From Methylomusa anaerophila (lineage in GTDB: Bacteria; Bacillota; Negativicutes; Sporomusales; Sporomusaceae): a stretch of DNA of 64,000 nucleotides. This document shows, piece after piece, positions 51,053-60,381 of this stretch; the first letter of the stretch is position 1, and the number at the start of each line of letters is the position of its first letter. The translations under genes were made by a program, and so were the position numbers. The DNA lies in contig NZ_AP018449.1 in assembly GCF_003966895.1 (NCBI RefSeq), positions 3,861,501 through 3,925,500 on the forward strand, given 5' to 3'. The notes under the pieces are model-generated. The model made no database searches and was not told the origin of the DNA. It saw nothing but the letters and a program-made list of their open reading frames with translations.

Positions 51053-52318
51053 ATGTTAACTACCGGACCGCGCGGTACTAAAGATATATTGCCGGACTTG
51101 AGTTCCCACTGGCGGTATATCGAAAGTATCGCCCGTGATATATGCAACCGGTCAGTGTATCAGGAAATTCGAACGCCGATATTTGAGCACACCGAGCTGT
51201 TTTTGCGGGGAATCGGGGAAACCACCGACATTGTAGAAAAAGAAATGTATACGTTTATTGATCGCGGTAAACGCAGCATAACCCTCAGGCCGGAAAACAC
51301 AGCCGCAGTGGTCAGATCATACCTTGAACACAAGCTTTACGCCGACCTCCAACCGTCCAAATTGTACTACATTGGCCCCATGTTTCGCTATGATCGGCCG
51401 CAAGCAGGCAGATACCGTCAGTTTCATCAGTTTGGCGTTGAAGCAATTGGCGCGAAGGGGCCGGTAATTGATGCCGAGATTATCAGCCTGGCGGTGTTGT
51501 TTTTTCGGAAACTTGGATTAAATGAGTTAATGCTATACATTAATTCCGTTGGCTGCCCTAAATGTCGACCGGTCTACCGGACTCAACTTAAAGATTTTTT
51601 TCACGAAAAACTATCTTTTTTATGTGAGGACTGCCAGTCAAGATTTGAACGCAACCCCATGCGTATACTTGATTGCAAAAATGATAAATGTGCTGAAATT
51701 TCCAATAATGCTCCCCATATGGTAGAATCTTTGTGTGAAGATTGCAGCACGCATTTTTCTCAATTAAAGCAACTCTTAACCGCTGCCCAAATTGACTATA
51801 TAATTAATCCTCGCTTGGTTAGAGGCCTTGATTATTATACAAAAACCGCATTTGAAATTCAGTACCCGCCACTTGGCGCGCAAAGCGCTGTTTGCGGGGG
51901 AGGGCGATATGACGGCCTGGTTGCTGAATGCGGCGGACAACCTACCCCCGGTATTGGCTTTGCCATCGGCCTGGAGAGAGTACTGCTGGCTCTTGAAAAA
52001 CAAAAGCTTTTGCCTGAAGTTAATACTGCCATTGATGTGTTTGTTGCGCCTCTTATCGGAGCGGCTCAAGCTATGGCATTTGGACTTTTGGTAAAACTCC
52101 GTGAACAGGGTGTTACCTGTGATATGGACTATATGGAACGCAGTCTAAAGGCGCAAATGAAATATGCCAATAAATATCCGGCCAAATACGTCGCCCTGAT
52201 AGGTGAGGATGAAATAGCCCAGGGAAAAGTCATGTTTAAGAACATGGCTACCGGTGAGCAGCAATTAACTGATTCTAAAGATATAATACGCATGATCAAA
52301 GAGGGGATGGAGAAATAA
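51053..52318 (+). CDS. hisS: Histidine--tRNA ligase
   Basis: Class II synthetase, 421 residues, normal. Motifs: RGTKDILPD at the N terminus, TLRPENTAAVVRSYLEHKL, motif 2 GPMFRYDRPQAGRYRQFHQF, the histidine loops RGLDYYTKTAFEI and GGGRYDGLV, motif 3 PGIGFAIGLERVLLAL, and the anticodon-binding domain at the end. Its stop overlaps the ATG of aspS by one base. There is no T-box here, in contrast to thrS and pheS. Confidence 0.97.
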   Translation: MLTTGPRGTKDILPDLSSHWRYIESIARDICNRSVYQEIRTPIFEHTELFLRGIGETTDIVEKEMYTFIDRGKRSITLRPENTAAVVRSYLEHKLYADLQPSKLYYIGPMFRYDRPQAGRYRQFHQFGVEAIGAKGPVIDAEIISLAVLFFRKLGLNELMLYINSVGCPKCRPVYRTQLKDFFHEKLSFLCEDCQSRFERNPMRILDCKNDKCAEISNNAPHMVESLCEDCSTHFSQLKQLLTAAQIDYIINPRLVRGLDYYTKTAFEIQYPPLGAQSAVCGGGRYDGLVAECGGQPTPGIGFAIGLERVLLALEKQKLLPEVNTAIDVFVAPLIGAAQAMAFGLLVKLREQGVTCDMDYMERSLKAQMKYANKYPAKYVALIGEDEIAQGKVMFKNMATGEQQLTDSKDIIRMIKEGMEK

Positions 52319-54141
52319 TGGCTGAAATTGAAACAGTTGGCTGTGAATCATCAATTGATTTGCCACAAGGATTAAAACGTACCCATCCATGCAATGCTCT
52401 ACGGGAGCAGCACGCTGGGCAGGAAGTCACTTTATGCGGCTGGGTTTCACGCCGTCGAGACCATGGCGGTCTGATCTTTATTGACCTCAGGGACCGTTCC
52501 GGATTCATACAAATTGTGTTCTCACCGGAAGTTGAATTAAACGCTTTTAACAAAGCGGAAACGGTTCGCAACGAGTATGTACTGGCTGTGCGGGGTAAAG
52601 TAAAACTTAGATCCGAAAGTACAATGAACCCCAATATGGCTACAGGGGCAGTGGAAGTCTATGGCCATGAATTAAGAATCTTGAACACCGCCAAAACTCC
52701 ACCTTTCTACATCCAAGATAATATTGACGTGGACGAGACCTTGCGCTTGAAATACAGGTACCTGGATTTACGTCGCCCTGAAATGCAAAGGGATTTAATG
52801 CTGCGCCACCGGGTAACCAAAACTATGAGGGATTTTCTCGATAAACACGAATTTGTTGAAATTGAAACGCCAATGTTAACCCGGAGTACGCCGGAAGGCG
52901 CCAGAGACTATTTAGTGCCTAGCCGGGTCAACCCCGGCAAGTTCTATGCATTGCCACAGTCTCCCCAAATCTTCAAGCAATTGCTTATGGTTGCAGGGAT
53001 GGAACGGTATTTCCAAATCACTCGCTGCTTTCGTGATGAGGATTTGCGGGCTGACCGCCAACCGGAGTTTACTCAACTGGATATTGAGATGTCGTTCATT
53101 GACCGGGAAGACATTCTATCTTTGATGGAGCGAATGATCGCTTATATTTTTAAAGAAAGTCTTGATATTAATGTGCCTACGCCTTTCCCGAGAATTAGCT
53201 ATGATGAAGCCATGGCAAAATACGGATCAGATAAACCCGATCTCCGTTTTGAAATGGAGATTAAAGACATTTCCGCCGCGGTACGTAATTCAGGGTTTAA
53301 AGTATTCGACAATGTATTAGCCAATGGCGGTCAGGTAAGGGCTATAAATGTAAAAGGCAATGCCAATATTCCCCGCCGCGAGTTGGATGGCCTGGTAGAC
53401 TATGCTGCCATTTACGGAGCAAAAGGGTTGGCCTGGATGTGCTACACCAAAGAAGGCATTAAGTCGCCGATAACTAAGTTCTTTAACGAGCAAACCCTCA
53501 ACCAAATTACTGAACTGACCGCAGCAGAGACGGGAGATTTACTGCTCATTGTTGCCGATAAGGCGAAAGTTATTGCCGCGGCTTTGGGACAGCTTCGGTT
53601 GGAAATGGCCCGCCGTTTGAATCTAATTGACCCTAATAAGTTATCCTTCCTGTGGATAATTGATTTTCCCATGTTTGAATTTGATGAAGAAGAAAAACGC
53701 TGGGTAGCCATGCATCATCCCTTTACCTCACCCCGGGAGGAAGATGTTTTCTATTTGGGCCACGAGCCGGACCGTATTAAAGCTAAAGCCTATGACATGG
53801 TCTTAAACGGCATTGAACTCGGCGGCGGCAGCATCCGAATTTACCACCGCGATTTGCAAGAAAAAATATTTTCCGCTATTGGCTTGTCGCCGGAAGAGGC
53901 TGTAGAAAAGTTCGGATTTCTGCTGGAAGCATTTGAATATGGTACTCCACCCCATGGCGGTATTGCTTTTGGCCTTGATCGTCTGATTATGTTGATGGCC
54001 AAACGCTCTTCTTTGCGGGATGTTATCGCCTTCCCGAAAACCCAGAGTGCATCTGATGTTATGACGCAAGCTCCGTCGGAAGTTTCACCGCGGCAGTTAA
54101 AAGAATTATTTATTAAGGCTGAAGTTTTGAGCAAAAAATAG
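52318..54141 (+). CDS. aspS: Aspartate--tRNA ligase
   Basis: Class II synthetase, 607 residues. An OB-fold anticodon domain (about 40-130, TLCGWVSRRRDHGGLIFIDL) precedes the catalytic core with RSTPEGARDYLVPSR, the motif 2 stretch YFQITRCFRDEDLRADRQPE, the bacterial GAD insert (about 310-420) and motif 3 AFGLDRLIMLM. The first 25 residues, before RTHPCNALREQH, are an unusual extension, yet the strong GAGGGGATGGAG before ATG 52318 supports this start. Cotranscribed with hisS; 6S RNA follows. Confidence 0.96.
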   Translation: MAEIETVGCESSIDLPQGLKRTHPCNALREQHAGQEVTLCGWVSRRRDHGGLIFIDLRDRSGFIQIVFSPEVELNAFNKAETVRNEYVLAVRGKVKLRSESTMNPNMATGAVEVYGHELRILNTAKTPPFYIQDNIDVDETLRLKYRYLDLRRPEMQRDLMLRHRVTKTMRDFLDKHEFVEIETPMLTRSTPEGARDYLVPSRVNPGKFYALPQSPQIFKQLLMVAGMERYFQITRCFRDEDLRADRQPEFTQLDIEMSFIDREDILSLMERMIAYIFKESLDINVPTPFPRISYDEAMAKYGSDKPDLRFEMEIKDISAAVRNSGFKVFDNVLANGGQVRAINVKGNANIPRRELDGLVDYAAIYGAKGLAWMCYTKEGIKSPITKFFNEQTLNQITELTAAETGDLLLIVADKAKVIAAALGQLRLEMARRLNLIDPNKLSFLWIIDFPMFEFDEEEKRWVAMHHPFTSPREEDVFYLGHEPDRIKAKAYDMVLNGIELGGGSIRIYHRDLQEKIFSAIGLSPEEAVEKFGFLLEAFEYGTPPHGGIAFGLDRLIMLMAKRSSLRDVIAFPKTQSASDVMTQAPSEVSPRQLKELFIKAEVLSKK

Positions 54142-54191
54142 ACATTTAAGTAAAATGAAGTCAATCCCATAATATTCCGCTTATTCTCCGC

Positions 54192-54220
54192 TTGCAAATC
54201 TCTGCTTATTTTGATAATAT
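54192..54220 (+). promoter_or_regulatory. Promoter of 6S RNA
   Basis: TTGCAA at 54192-54197, 17-base spacer, TAATAT at 54215-54220, placing the start near 54228. Confidence 0.65.
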
Positions 54221-54227
54221 TAAACCG

Positions 54228-54426
54228 AAAATATAACAGGTAGTTAGCCCTGCTGTGTGCGTGTAAAGCCTAATGTTTTGAGCCAACACATTTACTAAGG
54301 GAGCTTGTCTCTGACTATGGCGTGTAAGCCTCTGTGCCTGGGGGTAACACAAAATAATCAGGCGGGCACCCACCTGCCGAGGGCAGGTTCAAAACACGGG
54401 CCTACGGCATGGTGGGGATTATTTTT
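54228..54426 (+). ncRNA. ssrS: 6S RNA
   Basis: A non-coding stretch of about 200 bases with its own promoter and terminator, lying directly downstream of aspS, where the main 6S RNA (bsrA) of Bacillus also lies. It has segments typical of Firmicute 6S RNA, such as GCCCTGCTGTGTGCGTGTA near the 5' end, GAGCCAACACATTTAC, GGGAGCTTGTCTCTGACTA and CTGGGGGTAACAC. The ends can pair (AATAATC with GATTATT further in). 6S RNA binds the housekeeping RNA polymerase as a promoter mimic in stationary phase. Boundaries are estimated. Confidence 0.82.
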
Positions 54427-54459
54427 ACACTGACGTAAAACGTTAGTGTTTATTTTTTG
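54427..54459 (+). terminator. Terminator of 6S RNA
   Basis: ACACTGACG and CGTTAGTGT form a 9-bp stem, followed by TTATTTTTT. Confidence 0.8.
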
Positions 54460-54479
54460 AGCTATTCACCTTAAGTTGG

Positions 54480-54600
54480 GAACTGCTTAGAAACCGCCAT
54501 CTGCGTCGTTGTTCCTGCGGTCCTCACTCCAACGTACCACCCAGTACGCCTCCGTTCCGGTCCTCGTCACGCCTAGCATCTGACGATTTCTAAGCAGTTC
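54480..54600. repeat. Palindromic intergenic repeat, type I, copy B
   Basis: A 121-base element with inverted ends GAACTGCTTAGAAACCGCC and, on the right, GACGATTTCTAAGCAGTTC. Read in reverse complement it matches copy A at 35324-35523 closely over its whole length except for two blocks present only in A. The centre contains GTACC...GTAC. No gene inside. Confidence 0.85.
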
Positions 54601-54714
54601 GTGGCAGTTGATAAGTTGGATATTGGATAGCTATATTTTTTACAAGGATTTTCAGTCTCATGGAAAGAATGTTAGAATGTTATTGAATAGCTAATTCATT
54701 AAAAGGGTGATAGA

Positions 54715-56040
54715 GTGGATTTGTTCAATACCAACCTTTTTGGCGAAGACAATAATAATAAAAACTTCCGGACTTCGCCGCTTGCAGTTCGTATGCGTCC
54801 CAGGAGCCTGGAAGAATTTATCGGCCAAGAGCATATGCTTAACCCCGGGACTTTTTTGCGAAGGGCAATTGAGAATGACAACCTGCCTTCAATTATTTTG
54901 TTTGGACCGCCGGGAACAGGTAAAACGACTTTAGCGCTTATTATTGCCAAGACAACCGGAGCAAGATTTGAAAAATTAAATGCCGTTACCGCTGGTATTG
55001 CCGATATTCGTAAAATCGTGGAATCCGCCCGCGAACGCCTGCGCTTGCATCAGGGACACACGATTTTATTTATAGATGAAATTCACCGCTTTAACAAGAG
55101 CCAGCAAGATGCGCTTCTGCCGCATGTAGAAAACGGAACAGTTACTTTGATCGGCGCTACAACAGAAAATCCCTATTTCGAGGTTAACTCGCCGCTTTTA
55201 TCAAGAACGAGAATAGTTCGCCTGCAAAAGCTGGCTAGAGATGCAATCATCAAAATATTATTCCAGGCTATCAATGACCCGGAACGAGGGCTTGGCTCAA
55301 GCAACATTAAATATGATGATGCAACGTTAATGACCATAGCCGAAATTTCCGGTGGTGATGCCAGAGTTGCCCTTAATATATTGGAGCAAACGGCCTTGAT
55401 GCTGGGCCCTGATAATATTCTCACACCTGAAATTGTCGCGGCCGTCGCTGGTGAAAAAATACAGGTCTACGATAAACAAGGGGATAATCATTACGATGTA
55501 GTATCGGCATTTATTAAAAGCATGCGGGGATCGGATCCGGATGCGGCGCTGCATTACCTGGCCCGTATGATTGTCGCAGGCGAAGACGTTAAGTTTATAG
55601 CCCGCAGAATTGTTATATGTGCTGCCGAAGATGTGGGCAACGCCGATCCACAGGCCTTAGTCATAGCTACCGCGGCCGCCCAGGGAGTCCAATTTGTCGG
55701 CATGCCTGAAGCCAGGATTTTGCTTGCGCAAGCAGTGACTTATATTGCAACGGCGCCAAAAAGCAATGCGTCATATACTGCCATTGATACGGCAATCGAA
55801 GACGTGCGCCGGACAGACTGCGGCGAAGTACCGCTTCACCTCAGAGACTCAAGTTACAAAGGAGCAAAACAATTTGGCCACGGGAAGGAATATCTTTATC
55901 CCCACAGTTATCCCAATAGCTATGTTGAACAACAATATTTACCTGATAAGATAGCAAATAAATCCTATTATCAGCCTACCCAGCATGGTTATGAAGCTAT
56001 ATTGCGGGAAAGGCTTCAGGCTTTACGCCGGAAAAAATAA
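54715..56040 (+). CDS. rarA: Replication-associated recombination protein A (RarA/MgsA)
   Basis: An AAA+ ATPase related to clamp loaders that acts at stalled replication forks. 441 residues. Walker A is FGPPGTGKTTLAL, Walker [21 protein letters not shown], sensor 1 LIGATTENPYFEV, arginine finger in LLSRTRI. The C-terminal tetramerisation domain has VSAFIKSMRGSDPDAALHYL and YLYPHSYPNSYVEQQYLPD. GTG 54715 follows AAAAGGGTGATAGA. It precedes the Rrf2 regulator, the common Firmicute order. Confidence 0.95.
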   Translation: MDLFNTNLFGEDNNNKNFRTSPLAVRMRPRSLEEFIGQEHMLNPGTFLRRAIENDNLPSIILFGPPGTGKTTLALIIAKTTGARFEKLNAVTAGIADIRKIVESARERLRLHQGHTILFIDEIHRFNKSQQDALLPHVENGTVTLIGATTENPYFEVNSPLLSRTRIVRLQKLARDAIIKILFQAINDPERGLGSSNIKYDDATLMTIAEISGGDARVALNILEQTALMLGPDNILTPEIVAAVAGEKIQVYDKQGDNHYDVVSAFIKSMRGSDPDAALHYLARMIVAGEDVKFIARRIVICAAEDVGNADPQALVIATAAAQGVQFVGMPEARILLAQAVTYIATAPKSNASYTAIDTAIEDVRRTDCGEVPLHLRDSSYKGAKQFGHGKEYLYPHSYPNSYVEQQYLPDKIANKSYYQPTQHGYEAILRERLQALRRKK

Positions 56041-56064
56041 TAATAAAAAACCCATTGATTTCTT

Positions 56065-56093
56065 TTGACATTTTGGCCAGACTTTGCTATATT
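56065..56093 (+). promoter_or_regulatory. Promoter of the iscR-like operon
   Basis: TTGACA at 56065-56070, 17-base spacer, TATATT at 56088-56093. Transcription would start near 56100, about 43 bases before the regulator gene. Confidence 0.75.
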
Positions 56094-56142
56094 TATATTG
56101 AAGAATTCCAATCGTAATACTCGGAAAAGCGGAGAGATTAAC

Positions 56143-56577
56143 GTGAAATTATCGACAAAAGGACGATATGGCGTTGCAGCTATGTATGATTTGGCATTGC
56201 ACTATGGACGAGGTCCAATCTCTTTAAAAAGTGTGGCCCAACGTCAAGGAATTTCTGAACATTATTTGGAACAGTTAATGGGAACACTACGTAACGCCGG
56301 CTATGTAAAGAGTGTTCGCGGAGCGCAAGGAGGGTATTCGTTAACCAAGAATCCAGCTGATATTTCTGTTGGTGACATTGTCCGCATCATGGAAGGTCCT
56401 ATTGTTCCAGTAGATTGTTTACTTACCGATGCGGTTGGGAATACCTACTGTAAGCGGGCAAATATCTGCGTTACGCGTGATGTTTGGGCCAAGGTGCGGG
56501 ATAGTATCAACAGCGTTCTGAATTCAATATCTCTCGCTGATTTGTGCAAACAAGACAAAGGACAAGGAGATGAGTAA
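56143..56577 (+). CDS. Rrf2-family regulator, IscR-like
   Basis: A 144-residue winged-helix regulator. The DNA-binding part is MKLSTKGRYGVAAMYDLALH, SLKSVAQRQGISEHYLEQLM and VKSVRGAQGGYSL. Three cysteines (VDCLL, TYCKRANIC) lie in the Fe-S ligand loop, with the spacing C-11-C-6-C; CymR-type relatives lack them, so this protein is expected to hold an iron-sulfur cluster like IscR. GTG 56143 follows GCGGAGAGATTAAC; a longer frame from 56065 begins in the promoter. It heads the iscS-iscU-mnmA cluster and likely regulates it. Confidence 0.9.
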   Translation: MKLSTKGRYGVAAMYDLALHYGRGPISLKSVAQRQGISEHYLEQLMGTLRNAGYVKSVRGAQGGYSLTKNPADISVGDIVRIMEGPIVPVDCLLTDAVGNTYCKRANICVTRDVWAKVRDSINSVLNSISLADLCKQDKGQGDE

Positions 56578-56580
56578 ACA

Positions 56581-57807
56581 ATGAGTGTAAAACGTATTTA
56601 TTTTGACCACTCGGCAACCACCCCTGTTGATCAGGAAGTTGCTAACACCATGTTGGAATATATGACCGAAAAGTTTGGCAATGCTTCCAGTATTCACAGT
56701 TTTGGACGGGAAGCCAAAAAGGCGGTTGAGGAAGCTCGGGAACAGGTGGCAAAATTAATTGGTGCTCAGTCAAATGAAATATTTTTTACCAGCGGTGGTA
56801 CGGAAGGGGACAATTGGGCGATCAAGGGAGTAGCGTATGCCAACCGCAAAAAGGGCAATCACATTATTACAACGGCAATTGAACACCACGCAATATTACA
56901 CACCTGTGAATATTTAGAAAAGAATGGATTCACCGTTACCTATTTACCTGTTGACGAGAATGCCATGATTCGCCTGGAAGACCTGAAAAATGCAATAACG
57001 GATAAAACTATACTAATCAGTATCATGTTTGCCAATAATGAAGTTGGCACTATTCAGCCCATTAAGGAAATAGGGCAAATTGCTAAAGACAAAGGCATTT
57101 ATTTCCATACTGATGCTGTACAGGCAGTAGGCAATTATCCTATTGATGTGAAAGAAATGAATATCGACTTATTGTCTTTATCGGGCCATAAGTTCCATGC
57201 CGGCAAGGGCGTGGGCGCTTTGTACATCCGTAGGGGAGTTAGAATTGAAGAAATTCAGCATGGTGGCGCACATGAGCGCAATATGCGGGCAGGTACGGAA
57301 AACGTTCCCGGTATCGTTGGACTGGGAAAAGCTGCGGAAATTGCTCAGCGCGACATGGATATAAAAATTAAACACATTACCGGCTTGAGAGATAAATTGA
57401 TTGCCGAAGTAATGGAAAAGATACCCCATGTGAAATTAAACGGTCATCCAACTATGAGATTGCCTGGTAACGTAAACTTTAGCTTCTTATATGTCGAGGG
57501 GGAATCCTTACTGCTCAACCTTGATTTAAAGGGTATAGCTGCCTCCAGTGGGTCTGCTTGTACTTCAGGATCCTTGGATCCTTCTCATGTCCTTCTGGCA
57601 ATGGGATTAAGCCACGAGGTTGCTCACGGATCGCTGAGAGTTACTCTGGGCCGGGGCAATACTGCGGAAGAAGCTGATTACTTCCTGGAAGTGCTCCCTG
57701 AAATTTTAGAACGACTGCGCAGCATGTCGCCATTGTACGGCCAAAATACAGAAACTCTGGCATCCAATCCTTGTAATCTTTGCAACCACCAAATTGCTCA
57801 ACATTAA
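56581..57807 (+). CDS. iscS: Cysteine desulfurase
   Basis: PLP enzyme that takes sulfur from cysteine for Fe-S clusters and tRNA thiolation. 408 residues. N terminus [15 protein letters not shown], the PLP region [15 protein letters not shown] and [11 protein letters not shown], lysine in [11 protein letters not shown] and the sulfur-carrying cysteine in [13 protein letters not shown]. The long loop of group I (IscS/NifS) enzymes is present. It begins 3 bases after the regulator's stop. IscU follows at once, and MnmA after that. Confidence 0.96.
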   Translation: MSVKRIYFDHSATTPVDQEVANTMLEYMTEKFGNASSIHSFGREAKKAVEEAREQVAKLIGAQSNEIFFTSGGTEGDNWAIKGVAYANRKKGNHIITTAIEHHAILHTCEYLEKNGFTVTYLPVDENAMIRLEDLKNAITDKTILISIMFANNEVGTIQPIKEIGQIAKDKGIYFHTDAVQAVGNYPIDVKEMNIDLLSLSGHKFHAGKGVGALYIRRGVRIEEIQHGGAHERNMRAGTENVPGIVGLGKAAEIAQRDMDIKIKHITGLRDKLIAEVMEKIPHVKLNGHPTMRLPGNVNFSFLYVEGESLLLNLDLKGIAASSGSACTSGSLDPSHVLLAMGLSHEVAHGSLRVTLGRGNTAEEADYFLEVLPEILERLRSMSPLYGQNTETLASNPCNLCNHQIAQH

Positions 57808-57823
57808 TGAGGGGAGAATATAT

Positions 57824-58198
57824 ATGTATACTGAAAAAGTTATGGATCATTTCACTAATCCTCGTAACGTCGGAGAAATAGCCGATGCCAACGGCATTGG
57901 TGAAGTTGGCAACGCTAAATGTGGCGATATTATGAGAATCTATTTAAAAGTTGACGAGAACGATGTCATTACTGATGTAAAATTTAAAACCTTCGGTTGT
58001 GGCGCTGCAATAGCGACCAGTAGCATGGTAACCGAAATGGTTAAAGGAAAAACGCTAAATGAGGCCCTGGAGATCTCCAATCAAGCGGTAGCGGAAGCAT
58101 TGGGCGGCTTGCCGCCTGTCAAAATGCACTGTTCGAATTTGGCCGCTGACGCGCTGCAGGAGGCAATTAAAGACTATATTAAGAAAAAGGGAAAGTGA
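57824..58198 (+). CDS. iscU: Fe-S cluster scaffold protein IscU/NifU
   Basis: Scaffold on which IscS builds iron-sulfur clusters. 124 residues, with the three ligand cysteines in [19 protein letters not shown] and [11 protein letters not shown]; the aspartate next to the first is conserved. The LPPVK stretch bound by the HscA-type chaperone is present as [16 protein letters not shown] precedes ATG 57824 by 8 bases; the longer frame from 57794 overlaps iscS. Part of the iscR-iscS-iscU-mnmA unit. Confidence 0.95.
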   Translation: MYTEKVMDHFTNPRNVGEIADANGIGEVGNAKCGDIMRIYLKVDENDVITDVKFKTFGCGAAIATSSMVTEMVKGKTLNEALEISNQAVAEALGGLPPVKMHCSNLAADALQEAIKDYIKKKGK

Positions 58199-58205
58199 TT
58201 TTTTC

Positions 58206-59303
58206 GTGGGCGAAAAACCAAGAGTGGTTGTAGCCATGAGTGGAGGGGTGGACAGTTCATTAACTGCCGCCCTTCTTGTTCGTCAAGGTTATGATGTTGT
58301 TGGGGCAACCATGCAAATATGGGAAAAAGACGGCGGGCATGACGATTCAAAGGATCGAGGCTGCTGTTCTTCGGCGGCAGTGGATGATGCCAGGCGGGTA
58401 GCGGATAAGTTGGGAATACCCTATTACGTATTGAATTTCCGCGAGATGTTTCAGGCAACGGTGGTAGAATATTTTATCCGGGAATATTCCGCAGGCAAGA
58501 CCCCCAATCCCTGCATCGCTTGCAACCGTTACGTGAAATTTGAGGGATTGCTGCAAAAAGCATTGGCGCTGGGCGCTGAATATGTTGCAACCGGTCACTA
58601 TGCGCGAATTTCGTATGATGAAACTCGCAGGCGATATATTTTATGCAAAGGTATTGATAAATTAAAGGATCAGTCCTATGCCTTATATCATCTTAACCAA
58701 TATACCTTAAGCCATTTTTTAATGCCACTTGGTGAGTATACTAAAATTGAAACCCGCAGAATGGCAAAAGAAATGGGATTGCCTGTTGCTGATAAACCTG
58801 ACAGCCAGGAAATTTGCTTTGTTCCTGACAACGATTACAAAGCATTTTTAAAAAACAGGATTCCGGCGTCTTTAAAGCCGGGAAACATAGTCGACACTTC
58901 CGGGCGCATTCTCGGAACCCACCAAGGACTGCAGTTATATACAGTGGGGCAGAGAAAGGGACTGGGGCTGGCTATGGGAAGACCAGTTTATGTTGTGGCT
59001 TTGGATGATGAACGCAATAAAGTTATTGTTGGCGATAACCACGACATTTTTGCCGATGAACTTATTGCCAACGATCTAAACTTTATTACCGTCGATAGCC
59101 CAACGGATTGTCTTCAGGTTACAGCTAAAATCCGTTATAGTGCCGAGGCTGCCGAAGCAATGATAATCCCACTTTCCCATGAGACAGATAAAGTGCGGGT
59201 TAAATTTTCATTGCCGCAACGGGCGATAACTCCCGGCCAGTCGATAGTATTTTATGATGGGGATATAGTTGTTGGCGGCGGTGTGATTATTAAACGATTA
59301 TAA
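58206..59303 (+). CDS. mnmA: tRNA-specific 2-thiouridylase MnmA
   Basis: MnmA thiolates U34 of Lys, Glu and Gln tRNAs with sulfur relayed from IscS. 365 residues. The PP-loop is VVVAMSGGVDSSLTAALL; the catalytic cysteines are in NPCIACNRYVKFEGLL and QEICFVPDNDYKAFL. GQRKGLGLAMGRPVYV and the C-terminal beta-barrel (VTAKIRYSAEAAEAMI) are as expected. It starts with GTG 58206, 8 bases after iscU. The neighbouring desulfurase is its likely sulfur donor. Confidence 0.96.
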   Translation: MGEKPRVVVAMSGGVDSSLTAALLVRQGYDVVGATMQIWEKDGGHDDSKDRGCCSSAAVDDARRVADKLGIPYYVLNFREMFQATVVEYFIREYSAGKTPNPCIACNRYVKFEGLLQKALALGAEYVATGHYARISYDETRRRYILCKGIDKLKDQSYALYHLNQYTLSHFLMPLGEYTKIETRRMAKEMGLPVADKPDSQEICFVPDNDYKAFLKNRIPASLKPGNIVDTSGRILGTHQGLQLYTVGQRKGLGLAMGRPVYVVALDDERNKVIVGDNHDIFADELIANDLNFITVDSPTDCLQVTAKIRYSAEAAEAMIIPLSHETDKVRVKFSLPQRAITPGQSIVFYDGDIVVGGGVIIKRL

Positions 59304-59354
59304 AAAACTTGGATTATGGCAATAATAATGATGAATCTATTTGGGAGGCCAAAA

Positions 59355-59852
59355 ATGCCCAAATTAATGGATTTGCTGGGGTTGCCGGTATTAGTTCTGG
59401 AGACCGGCATACAGATTGCTGAAGTTCAAGAAATATTGGTTGAACTGGAACAAGCCGTTATACTTGGAATTATGGTCACAGGCAGTAAGTGGTTCACTTA
59501 TGACCAAGGCATTATGTTTGAAGACTTGTATCGGATTGGACGAGACGCCATATTGGTTCGTGACAGCAATGTGGTTGGAAGGTTAAGGTGCGATTCCCGG
59601 CCTCAGGTACTTCATTTTCCCTACGACCTGTGTAATAAGCAGATTTATACCGAAAGCGGAGTACAATTAGGCATTCTTGTTGATATCGCTTTTAATGAGA
59701 CAACAGGTGAAATTACAACATATGAAGTATCGGACGGGTTATTCTCTGATTTACTTTTCGGGCGCAAACTTATGCCGCTGCCTCAGGCGCAGGTTATTGG
59801 TCAGGACAAACTGATTGTACCTGAAACTATGGCGAAATTATTACATTCCTGA
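59355..59852 (+). CDS. PRC-barrel domain protein
   Basis: A 165-residue protein with two PRC-barrel-like modules (about 1-75 and 85-160), each with the pattern of a beta strand and a G-x-xhG-hhxDIAF-type turn (LGILVDIAFNETTGEITTYEVSDG). PRC barrels bind RNA or proteins; relatives are near mnmA or alaS in Firmicutes. No function is known. GGGAGG is 8 bases before ATG 59355; the longer frame from 59316 lacks a site. Confidence 0.78.
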   Translation: MPKLMDLLGLPVLVLETGIQIAEVQEILVELEQAVILGIMVTGSKWFTYDQGIMFEDLYRIGRDAILVRDSNVVGRLRCDSRPQVLHFPYDLCNKQIYTESGVQLGILVDIAFNETTGEITTYEVSDGLFSDLLFGRKLMPLPQAQVIGQDKLIVPETMAKLLHS

Positions 59853-59878
59853 CTCAACCACAACAAGAGGTGTTATGT

Positions 59879-60076
59879 ATGATAACCTGTCCGGTTTGCG
59901 GACAACGGGGGATAGGAAAAGTCGGTGCCGGCCAGTATTATTGCTGGGATTGCTGTGTAGAGTTCACGCTGGGTGAAAACGATATTAAAATTTTTAATGT
60001 TGAAATGGACGGCACTCTGACGCTATATGGCGATCCTTTGCAAAATACTGCTAATTTAGAGGTACAAAAGGGGTGA
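59879..60076 (+). CDS. Small zinc-ribbon-like protein
   Basis: A 65-residue protein with two cysteine pairs, CPVCGQRG and YYCWDCCVEF, spaced as in a zinc ribbon, followed by a short beta-rich end (KIFNVEMDGTLTLYGDP). I do not recognise the family. AAGAGGTG precedes ATG 59879 by about 8 bases. It follows the PRC-barrel gene by 26 bases and is followed at once by the next small gene, suggesting one operon. Confidence 0.7.
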   Translation: MITCPVCGQRGIGKVGAGQYYCWDCCVEFTLGENDIKIFNVEMDGTLTLYGDPLQNTANLEVQKG

Positions 60077-60077
60077 T

Positions 60078-60278
60078 ATGATGCGCAGTAAATTTTGGCA
60101 AGGATTGATTTGGGGTAGTCTTGTAGCAACTGCACTCGGCGCCATCATAGGTCCCAAGGCGAAAGCGAAAAGAAAACCGCTATTGGAACGAAGCGCGGCG
60201 GCAGTTACTGATACTACTCGCGACCTTATGCGCGGTGCACGCCGCGCCCGTAAGCGGTTAATGAAAAAAATGGATTAG
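60078..60278 (+). CDS. Small membrane-anchored basic protein (YtxH-like)
   Basis: A 66-residue protein with one N-terminal hydrophobic segment (FWQGLIWGSLVATALGAIIG, about 6-25) and a basic tail (AKAKRKP, RRARKRLMKKMD). The layout recalls YtxH-type proteins of unknown function. AAAAGGGGTGAT precedes two ATG codons at 60078 and 60081. Last gene of the small operon before a strong terminator. Confidence 0.65.
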   Translation: MMRSKFWQGLIWGSLVATALGAIIGPKAKAKRKPLLERSAAAVTDTTRDLMRGARRARKRLMKKMD

Positions 60279-60297
60279 TATCAAGCCGGAAATTGCG

Positions 60298-60346
60298 ACT
60301 TAGGCTTCCGCTAGTTTCGCTTAGCGGAAGCCAAGTCTTTTATATA
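60298..60346 (+). terminator. Terminator
   Basis: GACTT-A-GGCTTCCGCTA and TAGCGGAAGCC-A-AGTC form a long nearly perfect stem, followed by TTTTATAT. Confidence 0.92.
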
Positions 60347-60381
60347 CCAAAATATTATTGGGAACTTAGGAGGTGTAGTGC

